Assembly (NCBI RefSeq): GCF_031454155.1
Contig: NZ_JAVDQG010000005.1
Coordinates: 1-64,000, forward strand
Source: Desmospora profundinema
GTDB lineage: Bacteria; Bacillota; Bacilli; Thermoactinomycetales; DSM-45169
Length of the DNA: 64,000 nt
Reading direction: 5' to 3'
This document shows, piece after piece, positions 30,128 through 38,229 of the stretch. Made by a program: the position numbers and the translations under genes. The number at the start of each line of letters is the position of its first letter. Position 1 is the stretch's first letter. The notes under the pieces are model-generated. The model made no database searches and had not been told where the DNA came from. It was given only the letters and a program-made list of their open reading frames with translations.

Positions 30128-30307
30128 TCAAAGTGTAATAGGCGAGCGGGTGGTGTGAGGCTCTGTCGGGGCGGAAACCAGCCCGAAAATCGGTGATGTA
30201 CCCATCGGATGACCTTCGGCTTGGTTAAATTTCTCCACCAACGACCATGCCAAAAAAATAACATACAGCACCATACAAGTAATCAAGATGGTTAAGAAAA
30301 TACGCAT
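30128..30307 (-). CDS. Small single-helix membrane protein
   Basis: A 59-residue protein with one membrane helix (residues 2-25, FLTILITCMVLYVIFLAWSL) and a short soluble tail. GGGAGGGGAAGC precedes the ATG at 30307, and it ends just before a terminator, both of which support expression. No family recognised. Confidence 0.55.
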   Translation of the reverse strand: MRIFLTILITCMVLYVIFLAWSLVEKFNQAEGHPMGTSPIFGLVSAPTEPHTTRSPITL

Positions 30308-30606
30308 CGCTTCCCCTCCCATCTTGAAGCCTATGCCGGGAAGTTGGAAATTTTTCCTTCTCTTATCAATCCTGAACTTCCCAATCCTTAACCTTTTACT
30401 TTTGTCGGTGTGGAGTAGCCCCGCTCCCGATACACCCTACCCCTGGTTTTGGATGGACTTGCTTGGATTTTTGGCGGAGCTGCGGTCGCTTGGAGCGCAC
30501 CTCGATCCAAAACAAACGAACGTCCCCGGCCACACGGGGGCAGTAGGATGATAGGCAAACCAAAGCCGGTGCGATTGGACAGGACACCGGCTTTTAATCT
30601 TCACTA
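30308..30606. other. Intergenic region, no convincing gene
   Basis: Between the small membrane protein and the aldo/keto reductase. A plus-strand frame at 30333-30551 starts with a hydrophobic stretch but has no ribosome binding site and then turns into residues without pattern, so it is not called. A terminator occupies 30562-30596. Confidence 0.4.
30562..30596 (-). terminator. Terminator after the aldo/keto reductase
   Basis: AAAGCCGGTG pairs with CACCGGCTTT; T-rich in minus direction. Confidence 0.7.
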
Positions 30607-31443
30607 TCAAAAATCAATCTGATCCGGATGGGGACCGATTCGCTCGTTTTTATTTAACGCATCGATCTGGGCGACTTCATCTTGGGATAAATCAAAGTCG
30701 AACAGATTCGCATTATTTCTCATCCGTTCTTCCCTTACTGTTTTAGGAATGGTGGCTACCCCTTTTTCCAGGTCCCAGCGAAGGACCACCTGAGCCTCAT
30801 TTTTCCCATGCCTTTCGGCGATTTTTTGGATGACCGGCTCCTTCAGCAGCTTGCCTCTGCACAGAGGGGACCATGCCACTGGTCGAATCCCTTCGTTTTT
30901 ACAAAAAGAAACCAGCGCACCCTGTGTGAGATAGGGATGAAACTCAATTTGGTTGACAGCAGGCGTTACTGAGCCTGCATCCATCACATCTCTCAAATGA
31001 TGGATCTCGAAATTGCTGACACCGATGGCTTTGATTCTTCCCTCATCATGCAGCCGCTCCAACGCTCTCCACGTATCCACATATTTTCCCGGCACCGGCC
31101 AATGAATCAGGTACAGGTCGATATAGTCCGTCCCCAACCGTTCCAGACTTTCCTCAAATGCTTCTAAGGTAGAGCCGTATCCCTGACGGTCGTTTGACAC
31201 TTTTGTGGTGATAAACACATCCTCACGGGGCACTCCTGAGTTGCGAACCGCCCGGCCCACCCCCTCTTCGTTGCCGTATGCGGCTGCGGTATCAAAATGG
31301 TGATATCCCAGCTCCAAGGCCTGTTGTACCACCCGCTCCACCTCTTCACCGGGTCGGACCTTGTACAAACCCAACCCCACCCAGGGCATCTGTACACGGT
31401 TATTCAACGTGACGCGCTCACGCAAGCTTCTGAACATCCCCAT
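30607..31443 (-). CDS. Aldo/keto reductase
   Basis: NADPH-dependent carbonyl reductase with the TIM-barrel AKR fold, 278 residues. The catalytic tetrad is visible: Asp in HFDTAAAYGNE, Tyr in the same segment, Lys in ITTKV and His in LIHWPVPG. The NADP-binding IPKTVREERMRNN motif is near the C terminus. It belongs to the AKR5-like group (YtbE/YvgN type) that reduces methylglyoxal and other aldehydes in Bacillus. GGAAGGAGA precedes the ATG; an ATG two codons later has better spacing. Single gene. Confidence 0.9.
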   Translation of the reverse strand: MGMFRSLRERVTLNNRVQMPWVGLGLYKVRPGEEVERVVQQALELGYHHFDTAAAYGNEEGVGRAVRNSGVPREDVFITTKVSNDRQGYGSTLEAFEESLERLGTDYIDLYLIHWPVPGKYVDTWRALERLHDEGRIKAIGVSNFEIHHLRDVMDAGSVTPAVNQIEFHPYLTQGALVSFCKNEGIRPVAWSPLCRGKLLKEPVIQKIAERHGKNEAQVVLRWDLEKGVATIPKTVREERMRNNANLFDFDLSQDEVAQIDALNKNERIGPHPDQIDF

Positions 31444-31573
31444 TCTCCTTCCAACCCGTTTATCATTTCCCTGTTTTCTCGCTGAAGGATTCAGATTTTG
31501 ACTCTCATTTTCGTGTTTAACCGTTTATCCCGGTTTTCATACCGGCAGAATGTAATGGTTTCCATTCTACCTG

Positions 31574-31603
31574 CAAAAAAAGAAGGCCCCATTTGGGACC
31601 TTC
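31574..31603 (-). terminator. Terminator after brnQ
   Basis: GAAGGTCCC / GGGGCCTTC hairpin followed on the minus strand by a run of seven T. Confidence 0.75.
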
Positions 31604-31607
31604 CCCG

Positions 31608-32963
31608 TCAACTGTTTTTCCCATTCGTCACCGTACGCTTTTTCACTGCAGCATCGCCACCGGTAAAAAGATTCCACATCGCTCCGATGATCCCCCCGAT
31701 GAGAGCGGGGAACAACCATCCGATTCCTTCCGGCTGCAGCGGAATCAGGGCAAGCCACTGGCCCCATACACCCAGCGGCACATGGAAAGCGGCCAAGCCG
31801 TCAAATAGGCTGATCAACGCTGTGCCAACCAATGCTCCCACAAAGACGGGCGTGCGTACCGACAACACCTGATCCAGCAAGGTCAGGATAATCAGAACGA
31901 TGGCAATGGGATAAACCGCCACCAATACCGGTACAGAGATGGTAATAATCTGCGTCAGCCCCAGGTTGGCCACACCCAAGCTGACCAGGCAGAGTGCGAG
32001 AGCCACCTGGTTATAGGACAAAACACGCAACAGCCGGGAGAAAAAGAGAGAGGCGGCTGTCACCAAACCCACTGATGTCGTAAGACAAGCGATGGTGACC
32101 GCCGATCCCAACAGCAATACTCCCACCGGACCAAACAATTCATGAGACACCCGAGCCAGGATCTGCGCGCCATTATCCGATTCCCCCAAAACGGCACTGG
32201 TGCCGCCCAAGTATCCCAACACCAGGTAAAAGAAGGCCAACCCCACACCTGCGACAACAGCCGCTCGGATCGCGTTACGGGCTACATCGCGCGAACCTGT
32301 CACACCCCGGTCGCGGATCGCGTTGATGACCACGATCCCAAATACCAACGCCCCCAAGGTATCCATCGTAAGGTATCCTTCCAGAAAACCGTTCACAAAA
32401 GGCGTGGATTCGTACGCTTCCACCGGCTTGGCCAATCCTCCGATGGGATCCAGCCAACTCTTGATTAAAAGCATGACAATCAGGGCCAGCAGAACCGGTG
32501 TCAGGATTTTACCGATCCGCCCCACCAGCTTGGAAGGGTTTAACGCCAACCAAAAAGTAAGGCCAAAGAAAATCACGGTATAGAGAAACAACGGCCATAC
32601 ACCCTCCCGAAGTCCTTCCGAAAGAAAAGGGGAGGCCCCCATCTCAAAAGCGACTGTACCGGTCCGGGGAATCCCGAACATCGGACCAATCGCTAAATAG
32701 ACAATGGTGGGAAAAATAACACCAAAGACGGGATGCACCTTGCCGGCCATCGCCTGCAAGTTTCCTCCACTGACACCAACCGCAATCACTCCCAGCAGAG
32801 GCAACCCGACACCCGTGATAATAAAACCGATAAGGGCAGGCCACAGATTCGATCCCGCAGCTTGTCCCAAGGCCGGTGGAAAAATCATATTTCCAGCCCC
32901 AAAAAACAGAGCGAACAGCATTAAACCAATCACGAATGACTCCCGTTTCGACAACACGTGCAC
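31608..32963 (-). CDS. brnQ: Branched-chain amino acid carrier, LIVCS family
   Basis: Sodium-coupled importer of leucine, isoleucine and valine. About 451 residues with twelve hydrophobic helices and the family opening ESFVIGLMLFALFFGAGNMIFPP. Starts are unclear: GTG 32963 follows GGGGG, with TTG 32972 and GTG 32957 as alternatives. It is about 3 kb from ilvE, on the same strand but in a separate unit; no leader regulation is visible. Confidence 0.92.
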   Translation of the reverse strand: MHVLSKRESFVIGLMLFALFFGAGNMIFPPALGQAAGSNLWPALIGFIITGVGLPLLGVIAVGVSGGNLQAMAGKVHPVFGVIFPTIVYLAIGPMFGIPRTGTVAFEMGASPFLSEGLREGVWPLFLYTVIFFGLTFWLALNPSKLVGRIGKILTPVLLALIVMLLIKSWLDPIGGLAKPVEAYESTPFVNGFLEGYLTMDTLGALVFGIVVINAIRDRGVTGSRDVARNAIRAAVVAGVGLAFFYLVLGYLGGTSAVLGESDNGAQILARVSHELFGPVGVLLLGSAVTIACLTTSVGLVTAASLFFSRLLRVLSYNQVALALCLVSLGVANLGLTQIITISVPVLVAVYPIAIVLIILTLLDQVLSVRTPVFVGALVGTALISLFDGLAAFHVPLGVWGQWLALIPLQPEGIGWLFPALIGGIIGAMWNLFTGGDAAVKKRTVTNGKNS

Positions 32964-33103
32964 ATCCCCCAACCCTTTCCGTCACTCTGCTTCTTCATAG
33001 GATATTCAAATGACAAACAAAATTTTCAGTACAATCGCACATACGAAGGATTCCGAAAGACAATGTATCACCGACCGCGCGGAAACGCAACCCCTATCCA
33101 TCA

Positions 33104-33133
33104 CAAAAAAACCGGCAAGCGGATCCTTGCCGG
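33104..33133 (-). terminator. Strong terminator without an obvious gene
   Basis: CCGGCAAG/CTTGCCGG stem around GGATC, followed on the minus strand by seven T. No annotated gene reads into it, which points to a small transcript from 33150-33290. Confidence 0.75.
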
Positions 33134-33152
33134 TATCCGGTTTGGTTTACGA

Positions 33153-33224
33153 TTAAAGCTCTACGAAAATATTGATTCCAACATCCATAAGGGCTCCAAC
33201 CACCACCATCACGGCTCCCAACAC
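33153..33224 (-). CDS. Possible hydrophobic micropeptide
   Basis: An 18-23-residue frame ending VVVGALMDVGINIFVEL. ATG 33209 (GGGAG 5 bases upstream) gives 18 residues; GTG 33224 gives 23. It is almost wholly hydrophobic with one Asp and one Glu, like a single-helix membrane peptide, and is followed within 20 bases by a strong terminator. Confidence 0.3.
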   Translation of the reverse strand: MLGAVMVVVGALMDVGINIFVEL

Positions 33225-33294
33225 CCCCAGACTGTAAACGTGGATTAAATTCTGGGGTGTCGAAACCGTCGCCGCTTCTTTAAAGGAGAAGAAA

Positions 33295-33465
33295 GTGGAT
33301 GTGGAGGCAGTCGGAAAGCGTTATCGGGTGGACGCTGACAAATGTAACCGGCAAACTCTGCGGGAAATCGCCCATCAGGCGGGATTTAAACTGTTTATGG
33401 AGGAAAGCGGGACGACAGTTTGGAACGGATATGTGACACCGGTACAGGGGAAATGGAAGATTTAA
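33295..33465 (+). CDS. Small soluble protein, 56 residues
   Basis: GTG 33295 follows AAAGGAG with 6-base spacing. The product (VDVEAVGKRYRVDADKC...) is a balanced, charged sequence with a helix-like NRQTLREIAHQAGFKLF and the end TVWNGYVTPVQGKWKI, which looks like a real small domain. A second small frame with its own ribosome binding site follows 12 bases after the stop. I do not recognise a family. Confidence 0.6.
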   Translation: MDVEAVGKRYRVDADKCNRQTLREIAHQAGFKLFMEESGTTVWNGYVTPVQGKWKI

Positions 33466-33477
33466 GCGGAGGTGGCG

Positions 33478-33573
33478 GTGAAGACGGAGATCGACGGCTT
33501 ATTTCCTGTCTACGGCGTATACAACGGAGGGGTTTTGGTGCGGGTGGAAATCGTGATCGACGAAGAAGATTAA
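33478..33573 (+). CDS. Very small protein, 31 residues
   Basis: GTG 33478 has GGAGG 5 bases upstream. The product starts VKTEIDGLFPVYGVYNGG and ends VRVEIVIDEED, alternating hydrophobic and charged residues like beta strands. It is closely linked to the 56-residue ORF upstream, and the pair may encode two chains acting together, or may be remnants of a larger gene. lemA follows 100 bases later. Confidence 0.5.
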   Translation: MKTEIDGLFPVYGVYNGGVLVRVEIVIDEED

Positions 33574-33674
33574 CGGATATCCTACTGCTTCCACCCCCTC
33601 TCCGCTATAATAAAAAAGGTGGATCACAAGAGTCTTGATCACACCGATCGACCTATTCTCAAGGAGGGAACGCA

Positions 33675-34226
33675 TTGACTTTATTGATCGTTGGAATCGT
33701 CGTCGTTGTCCTTATTCTTTTTTGGTTTGCCACATACAACTCCCTGGTTAAGTACCGCAACTGGGTGGAGGAATCGTGGGCCCAGATCGATGTCCAATTG
33801 AAGCGGCGCTACGATTTAATTCCCAACCTGGTGGAGACAGTGAAAGGATACGCCAAACACGAGCGTGAAACCTTGGAACAAGTGATTGAAGCCCGCAACC
33901 GGATGTTCACCCAGGGAAACAGCCGCAACGACGAGATGGAGGCCAACAATCAACTGAGTGCCGGACTGAAAAGCTTATTTGCGCTGTCGGAATCCTATCC
34001 CGACTTGAAAGCCAATCAAAACTTCCTGATGCTGCAGGAAGAACTGACAGGCACGGAGAATAAGATCGCCTACTCTCGTCAGAGTTACAACAAAACGGTC
34101 ATGGCATACAACATTAAGGTTCAGTCAATCCCCACCAATATCGTGGCTTCCGTTCACGGCTTCACGCGCCGGGAGATGTTGGAGACCCCGGCGGAAGAGC
34201 GGCAAAACGTGAAGGTCTCCTTCTGA
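33675..34226 (+). CDS. lemA: LemA family membrane protein
   Basis: A 183-residue protein with one N-terminal helix (residues 2-20) and a helical extracytoplasmic or cytoplasmic bundle holding the family motif YNSLVKYRNWVEESWAQIDVQLKRRYDLIPNLVETVKGY. TTG 33675 follows AAGGAGGG. LemA proteins are very often encoded beside an HtpX-like protease, as here, and seem to act with it in membrane protein quality control; the mechanism is unknown. Confidence 0.92.
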   Translation: MTLLIVGIVVVVLILFWFATYNSLVKYRNWVEESWAQIDVQLKRRYDLIPNLVETVKGYAKHERETLEQVIEARNRMFTQGNSRNDEMEANNQLSAGLKSLFALSESYPDLKANQNFLMLQEELTGTENKIAYSRQSYNKTVMAYNIKVQSIPTNIVASVHGFTRREMLETPAEERQNVKVSF

Positions 34227-34242
34227 CGAAGGAGGGTCAACC

Positions 34243-35115
34243 ATGCTTCTTCACCAACAGATTGAATCCAACAAGCGTAAAACGGTTCTGATTGTTACCG
34301 GATTTATCCTGTTTGTCCTGCTGGTGGGAGCCAGCGTCAGCTACATCCAAATGGGCGAGCCTCTGTGGGGAGCCACCTTCGCTGGTCTTCTCGCCATTGG
34401 GTACACCTTGTTCATGGTACTGTCCAGCACCCGGGTCGTCATGGCGATGAACCACGCCCAGGAAGTGAAACAGAAAGAAGACCACCCCTTCCTCTGGCAT
34501 ACCGTGGAGGGATTGGCCATGGCCGCCAGGGTCCCCACCCCGCGGATTTTCATTATCCAGGACCCCAGTCCCAACGCGTTTGCCACCGGCATCTCCCCCA
34601 AAGACGGAGCGGTGGCGGTCACAACCGGCTTGATGGACCGCCTCAACCGGGAAGAAGTGGAGGCGGTGTTGGCCCATGAGGTGGCTCACATCAAAAACTA
34701 CGACATCCGCCTGGCCACTATTGCCCTCGCCTTGGTTTCGGTGATCGCCATCCTGAGCGATTTCGGATCCCGGATCTTGTTCTGGGGGCGGCGGGAACGA
34801 AATGTTCACCCCATCGTCTACGTGGTGGCATTGGTATTGTTATTCCTCTCTCCGTTTATCGCCACCATCATCCGCCTGGCCATCTCCCGCAACCGGGAAT
34901 ACCTGGCCGATGCCAGCGGGGCGGAGTTGTGCCGCAACCCCTATGCCTTAGCTTCGGCCTTGGAAAAGATTGCGGGGGTCCGGGAACCGGTAAAGGAAGC
35001 ATCCAACGCCTCCGCCATGCTGTACTTCTCCGATCCCCTGAAAAAGAAAATGACCGGTCTCTTCTCCACCCATCCGCCTGCAGAAGAGCGGATCCGCCGT
35101 CTGCGGGGGATGTAA
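34243..35115 (+). CDS. htpX: HtpX-like zinc metalloprotease (M48)
   Basis: Integral membrane protease that degrades misfolded membrane proteins. The 290 residues have two N-terminal helices, the zinc motif HEVAHIKNYD (about residues 144-153), two more helices and the third ligand Glu in NREYLADASGAEL, with the C-terminal THPPAEERIRRL typical of HtpX. It starts 16 bases after lemA behind GAAGGAGG, so the two form an operon. Confidence 0.93.
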   Translation: MLLHQQIESNKRKTVLIVTGFILFVLLVGASVSYIQMGEPLWGATFAGLLAIGYTLFMVLSSTRVVMAMNHAQEVKQKEDHPFLWHTVEGLAMAARVPTPRIFIIQDPSPNAFATGISPKDGAVAVTTGLMDRLNREEVEAVLAHEVAHIKNYDIRLATIALALVSVIAILSDFGSRILFWGRRERNVHPIVYVVALVLLFLSPFIATIIRLAISRNREYLADASGAELCRNPYALASALEKIAGVREPVKEASNASAMLYFSDPLKKKMTGLFSTHPPAEERIRRLRGM

Positions 35116-35171
35116 TATCCTTAACCCAATGACACTCACGACTGAAGACAATGACGATCTGTAATCCCAAT

Positions 35172-35213
35172 CAAAAAAGCCGATTCTCTCCAACTGGAGA
35201 GAGTCGGCTTTTC
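35172..35213. terminator. Bidirectional terminator between htpX and ilvE
   Basis: AAAAAGCCGA-CTCTCTCC / GGAGAGAGTCGGCTTTT stem with a 5-base loop, usable by both convergent units. Confidence 0.85.
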
Positions 35214-35239
35214 AGCGATCCGGATCGTTTACTTCTCCG

Positions 35240-36166
35240 TCATCCAGCTTGCCCGGCTGCCACTTTTTCCTTGGCCGCTGCATCTTCCGGAAACGCTTGC
35301 GTCCCGTCGACAGTCACCAGCTGGCGGAATTCCTTTAACAGGTGCTGGGTGACGGGTCCAGGGACACCGTCGGCAATGGTGCGTCCGTCCACGTTCACCA
35401 CCGCGATTACTTCGGCGGCGGTCCCGGTGAGGAACACCTCATCAGCCACATACACATCGTGACGGGTGAAGGGTTGCTCCTTCACCGTGTATCCGTTTCG
35501 TTCACACAAATCCATAATCGCCTGGCGCGTGATGCCCTCCAGTGCACCCACATAGCCCGGCGGGGTATAGAGGATCCCTTTTTTCACCAAAAAGATGTTG
35601 TCTCCGGAACCTTCCGCCACATAACCGTCGCCGTTCAGCATGAGCGCTTCCCCGACGCCGGCTTGGTTGGCTTCGATCTTAACCAGGATGTTGTTCAGAT
35701 AGTTCAGGGATTTAATTTTAGGGTTGAGTGCATCCGGTACGTTCCGCCGGGTGGGAACGGTGATGATCTTTAGTCCCCGATCATAGGTCTCCTGCGGGAA
35801 TAATCGGACTTGATCAACAATGATGATCACTTGGGGGTCGTTACACTTGGAGGGGTCCAGGCAGAGCTCCCCTTTTCCCCGTGAGACGACTAGACGGATA
35901 TAGGCGTCCCTTAACTCGTTTTTGCGAACAGCTTCCACGACGGACTGCTCCAACTCCTCGATTTTCAACGGAATGTCCAGCATGATGGATCGCGCCGACT
36001 CATACAGACGTACCAGATGATCCCGCAACCGGAACACATTCCCGTCATAGACCCGGATCCCCTCAAAAATACCGTCCCCATAGAGGAATCCATGATCGAA
36101 AATGGAAACTGTCGCCTCCTCCTTTTTCACATAACGACCATTCATGTACACCCAACGTTCTTCCAT
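35240..36166 (-). CDS. ilvE: Branched-chain amino acid aminotransferase
   Basis: PLP enzyme (fold type IV) for the last step of Ile, Leu and Val synthesis. The 308-residue protein has the PLP Lys in IKSLNYLNNILVKIEA, the phosphate-binding EGSGDNIFLV segment and the FLTGTAAEVIAV motif. A D-amino-acid transaminase is less likely because of the EGIRVYDGNVF opening. GGAGG precedes the ATG. It is preceded by its own consensus promoter and a leader of about 200 bases with a riboswitch-like fold and a terminator, so it is regulated independently of the thr-pheA operon. Confidence 0.93.
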   Translation of the reverse strand: MEERWVYMNGRYVKKEEATVSIFDHGFLYGDGIFEGIRVYDGNVFRLRDHLVRLYESARSIMLDIPLKIEELEQSVVEAVRKNELRDAYIRLVVSRGKGELCLDPSKCNDPQVIIIVDQVRLFPQETYDRGLKIITVPTRRNVPDALNPKIKSLNYLNNILVKIEANQAGVGEALMLNGDGYVAEGSGDNIFLVKKGILYTPPGYVGALEGITRQAIMDLCERNGYTVKEQPFTRHDVYVADEVFLTGTAAEVIAVVNVDGRTIADGVPGPVTQHLLKEFRQLVTVDGTQAFPEDAAAKEKVAAGQAG

Positions 36167-36198
36167 TTTCCTCCACCCCCGATTGGTTTTCCTATATC

Positions 36199-36257
36199 AA
36201 AAAGCCTCCGCGCGCAGGTCAAACCAGACCTCAGAACCTGCCGCACGGGGCTTTTGT
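36199..36257 (-). terminator. Leader terminator (attenuator) before ilvE
   Basis: On the minus strand a stem of about 16 bp with two single-base bulges (5' arm from AGCCCCGTGCGG, 3' arm ending GCGCGGAGGCT) is followed by TTTTT, 32 bases before the ilvE ATG. Its 5' arm begins right after, and can compete with, the GGGG/CCCC hairpin at the 3' edge of the riboswitch-like element. It could also serve as the end of the pheA transcript. Confidence 0.75.
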
Positions 36258-36345
36258 CCCCACGGTGTACACCCGGTGTCAGGTGTTGGCGCCGCTCGGA
36301 CCAGCCTTCCTTTTTGTAAGAAGCGGAACCCTAGGCGCCCTTCTG
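36250..36345 (-). promoter_or_regulatory. ykkC-family riboswitch candidate, probable ppGpp subtype (ykkC-2a)
   Basis: The minus strand has the two most conserved ykkC blocks in order and spacing: CTAGGGTTCCG (36324-36334) and GGTCCGAG (36296-36303). They lie opposite each other in a hairpin closed by GGCGCC/GGCGCC with an inner CTTC/GAAG stem, followed by an ACACC/GGTGT hairpin and the ACCGTGGGG segment. The terminator at 36199-36257 follows directly. ykkC RNAs comprise guanidine-I, ppGpp, PRPP and (d)ADP sensors; the ppGpp class is known upstream of branched-chain amino acid genes including ilvE. Subtype is inferred from the gene downstream. Confidence 0.8.
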
Positions 36346-36367
36346 AATCATACAATGAGATTTAATT

Positions 36368-37279
36368 TTAACGATGATTATATGCCCCATGGTCACGATT
36401 GTCAAGCGATTCCGACGAATTGCTCGACTCTCCCGAAAAACAGGGATAGGAACCAAGCAGACGTACGGTACAACCACGGTCGCGGATTTCATCCATCGCC
36501 TGTTTCATTGCGAGATCGTCGATCTCCTTCTCCGCATCGATGAAAAACCGATAGGTTCCCAGCCGCTTTTTAGTCGGACGGGATTCCAGCCGAGACAGGT
36601 TGATCCCCTGTCGGACGAAAGAAGCGAGCACATTGTACAGAGCTCCGGGATAGTCCTCCGGCAAGGAGAGAAGCAAACTCGTCTTACGACAACGAGGCTG
36701 CTTTCGTTCCGGCACCGTTTTGCCAACGGCGATAAAGCGGGTGATATTGTTTTCGTAATCCTGGATGGCCGCATCCCGCTGATACAGTCCATAAAGAGCC
36801 CCAGCCGACCGCGGTCCGATGGCCAACCACCGATCACGTCCCTGGGAACCGACACGGCGGGCGGCATCTGCCGTGCTGTCCACGTAAGAGACGACTGCAT
36901 CGGGCACATGTTGACGCAGGTACTCCCTGCATTGCGCTACCGCCTGCGGATGAGAAAGGATCCGGGTGAAGCGGGAGAGCTCCGTCTCTTTATGGTCAGG
37001 ATGGCAAAACAGACATTGATCAATGGGCACCACCACTTCCGCAGTGATGGGAACATCCACATGATGAGTCAGCCAATCCAGAGTCAGTGTAACCGAACCT
37101 TCGATGGCGTTTTCCACCGGCACTACCCCGTAAGGGGTCTCCCCGCTGTCAACGGCGGTCAGCACATCGGGTATGGAATCACAGGGGTGCAATAAATAGT
37201 GCTCTTCCGGAAACATGCGTCGGGCCGCTTCGTGGGTGAACGTCCCCCTTGGCCCCAGATAGGCAACCGGTTCCTTCAT
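36368..37279 (-). CDS. pheA: Prephenate dehydratase
   Basis: Converts prephenate to phenylpyruvate for phenylalanine synthesis. The 303-residue monofunctional enzyme has a catalytic domain opening VAYLGPRGTFTHEAARRMF, and a C-terminal ACT domain for Phe feedback with the ESRPTKKRLGTYRFFID motif. Its ATG overlaps the thrB stop (ATGA), so it is the last gene of thrR-hom-thrC-thrB-pheA. In B. subtilis pheA lies downstream of thrR (pheB); here the hom-thrC-thrB genes lie between them. Confidence 0.94.
   Translation of the reverse strand: MKEPVAYLGPRGTFTHEAARRMFPEEHYLLHPCDSIPDVLTAVDSGETPYGVVPVENAIEGSVTLTLDWLTHHVDVPITAEVVVPIDQCLFCHPDHKETELSRFTRILSHPQAVAQCREYLRQHVPDAVVSYVDSTADAARRVGSQGRDRWLAIGPRSAGALYGLYQRDAAIQDYENNITRFIAVGKTVPERKQPRCRKTSLLLSLPEDYPGALYNVLASFVRQGINLSRLESRPTKKRLGTYRFFIDAEKEIDDLAMKQAMDEIRDRGCTVRLLGSYPCFSGESSNSSESLDNRDHGAYNHR
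36377..36405 (-). promoter_or_regulatory. Consensus sigma-A promoter for ilvE
   Basis: TTGACA, 17 bases, TATAAT on the minus strand, inside the last codons of pheA. Transcription should begin near 36370, giving a leader that contains the whole riboswitch candidate. Confidence 0.85.
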
Positions 37280-38229
37280 CGACTCGCACTCGCTCCTTTT
37301 ATGTTTCCACACACTGTACTACGATCTTCCATTGCTGTCAATCGGACGGTCGCCCCTGTGGAAACCGATTCCAGTGAATAGACATCGGCCTGGACATCGG
37401 CATCAGCCAAAGCGGAAACCAAAAATCTTTCCACCTGGACCGGATCATCCGCAAATGCCATCACCGTCGGACCCGCCCCACTGAGAAAAGCACCGATGCC
37501 TCCGTGGCGGGTCACCCCTTCCAATACCGCCTTTAGCCCCGGCACCAAGGATGTCCGGTAAGGTTGGTGAAAACGATCGTTTAGCCCCGCTGCCAACGCC
37601 TGCCGGTCTCCGGTAAGGAGACCGGCCACCAACAAGTTGGCTCGGCTGCTCCCCATTACCGCCTCCGGGTGAGCGAGGGTGTTCGGCAATACTTGGCGTG
37701 CCTTGGCCGTTTTCAACTGCATGCGGGGAACGGCCGCCACCAGCAGAAATGGAGGGGGGGAAGCGGTGATGTAGTCGAGCCGGTCTCCGTCCCAGGAGGC
37801 AATCACCACACCCCCGAACAGAGAGGCCCCTACGTTGTCCGGATGTCCTTCCCACCGTACCGCCTTTTGATACAACACATCCCGCTCCCAGGGTTCCCCC
37901 AGCAGGTGATTGGCCGCCGCCAAACCGCCGACAATGGCAGCGGCGCTGCTTCCCAATCCCCGCGCCAGGGGAATGTCGCTAGATACCTCCACCCGGCATT
38001 GGGGCATCGGTTGACCGGCCTCGGCAAAACAAGCAGCCATCACTTGCAGGATGAGATTCTCCCCGTCGGTTTGAATCTCCCGCAGATGGGGATCGATGGG
38101 GACCACCTCCGTTTGCAACGCCGGTGTCACGTGCAGAGTGAGCCAGTGGTCGATCGCCATCCCGACGGAATCAAATCCCGAACCCAGGTTGGCGGTGCTC
38201 CCGGGAACCCGCACTTCAAAGGGGTGCAT
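37276..38229 (-). CDS. thrB: Homoserine kinase
   Basis: GHMP kinase that phosphorylates homoserine in threonine synthesis. The 317-residue protein starts [21 protein letters not shown] and has the phosphate loop [11 protein letters not shown] near residue 90. GGAGGG precedes ATG 38229, which lies 14 bases inside the end of thrC. Confidence 0.94.
   Translation of the reverse strand: MHPFEVRVPGSTANLGSGFDSVGMAIDHWLTLHVTPALQTEVVPIDPHLREIQTDGENLILQVMAACFAEAGQPMPQCRVEVSSDIPLARGLGSSAAAIVGGLAAANHLLGEPWERDVLYQKAVRWEGHPDNVGASLFGGVVIASWDGDRLDYITASPPPFLLVAAVPRMQLKTAKARQVLPNTLAHPEAVMGSSRANLLVAGLLTGDRQALAAGLNDRFHQPYRTSLVPGLKAVLEGVTRHGGIGAFLSGAGPTVMAFADDPVQVERFLVSALADADVQADVYSLESVSTGATVRLTAMEDRSTVCGNIKGASASR

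Larger units (their letters stand above)
32964..33294. other. Intergenic region with terminator and a possible micropeptide
   Basis: Holds a minus-strand terminator (33104-33133) and a possible hydrophobic micropeptide upstream of it (33153-33224), both listed separately. The rest is A/T-rich and carries the brnQ promoter region; no further gene seen. Confidence 0.4.

Noticed and set aside
30333-30551. Plus-strand ORF with a hydrophobic start (MPGSWKFFLLLSILN)
   Set aside because: No ribosome binding site, no sensible second half, and it runs up to the terminator of the convergent aldo/keto reductase. Probably chance.
36199-36345. T-box leader for ilvE
   Set aside because: The conserved T-box sequence AGGGTGGNACCGCG is absent, while the ykkC blocks are present.
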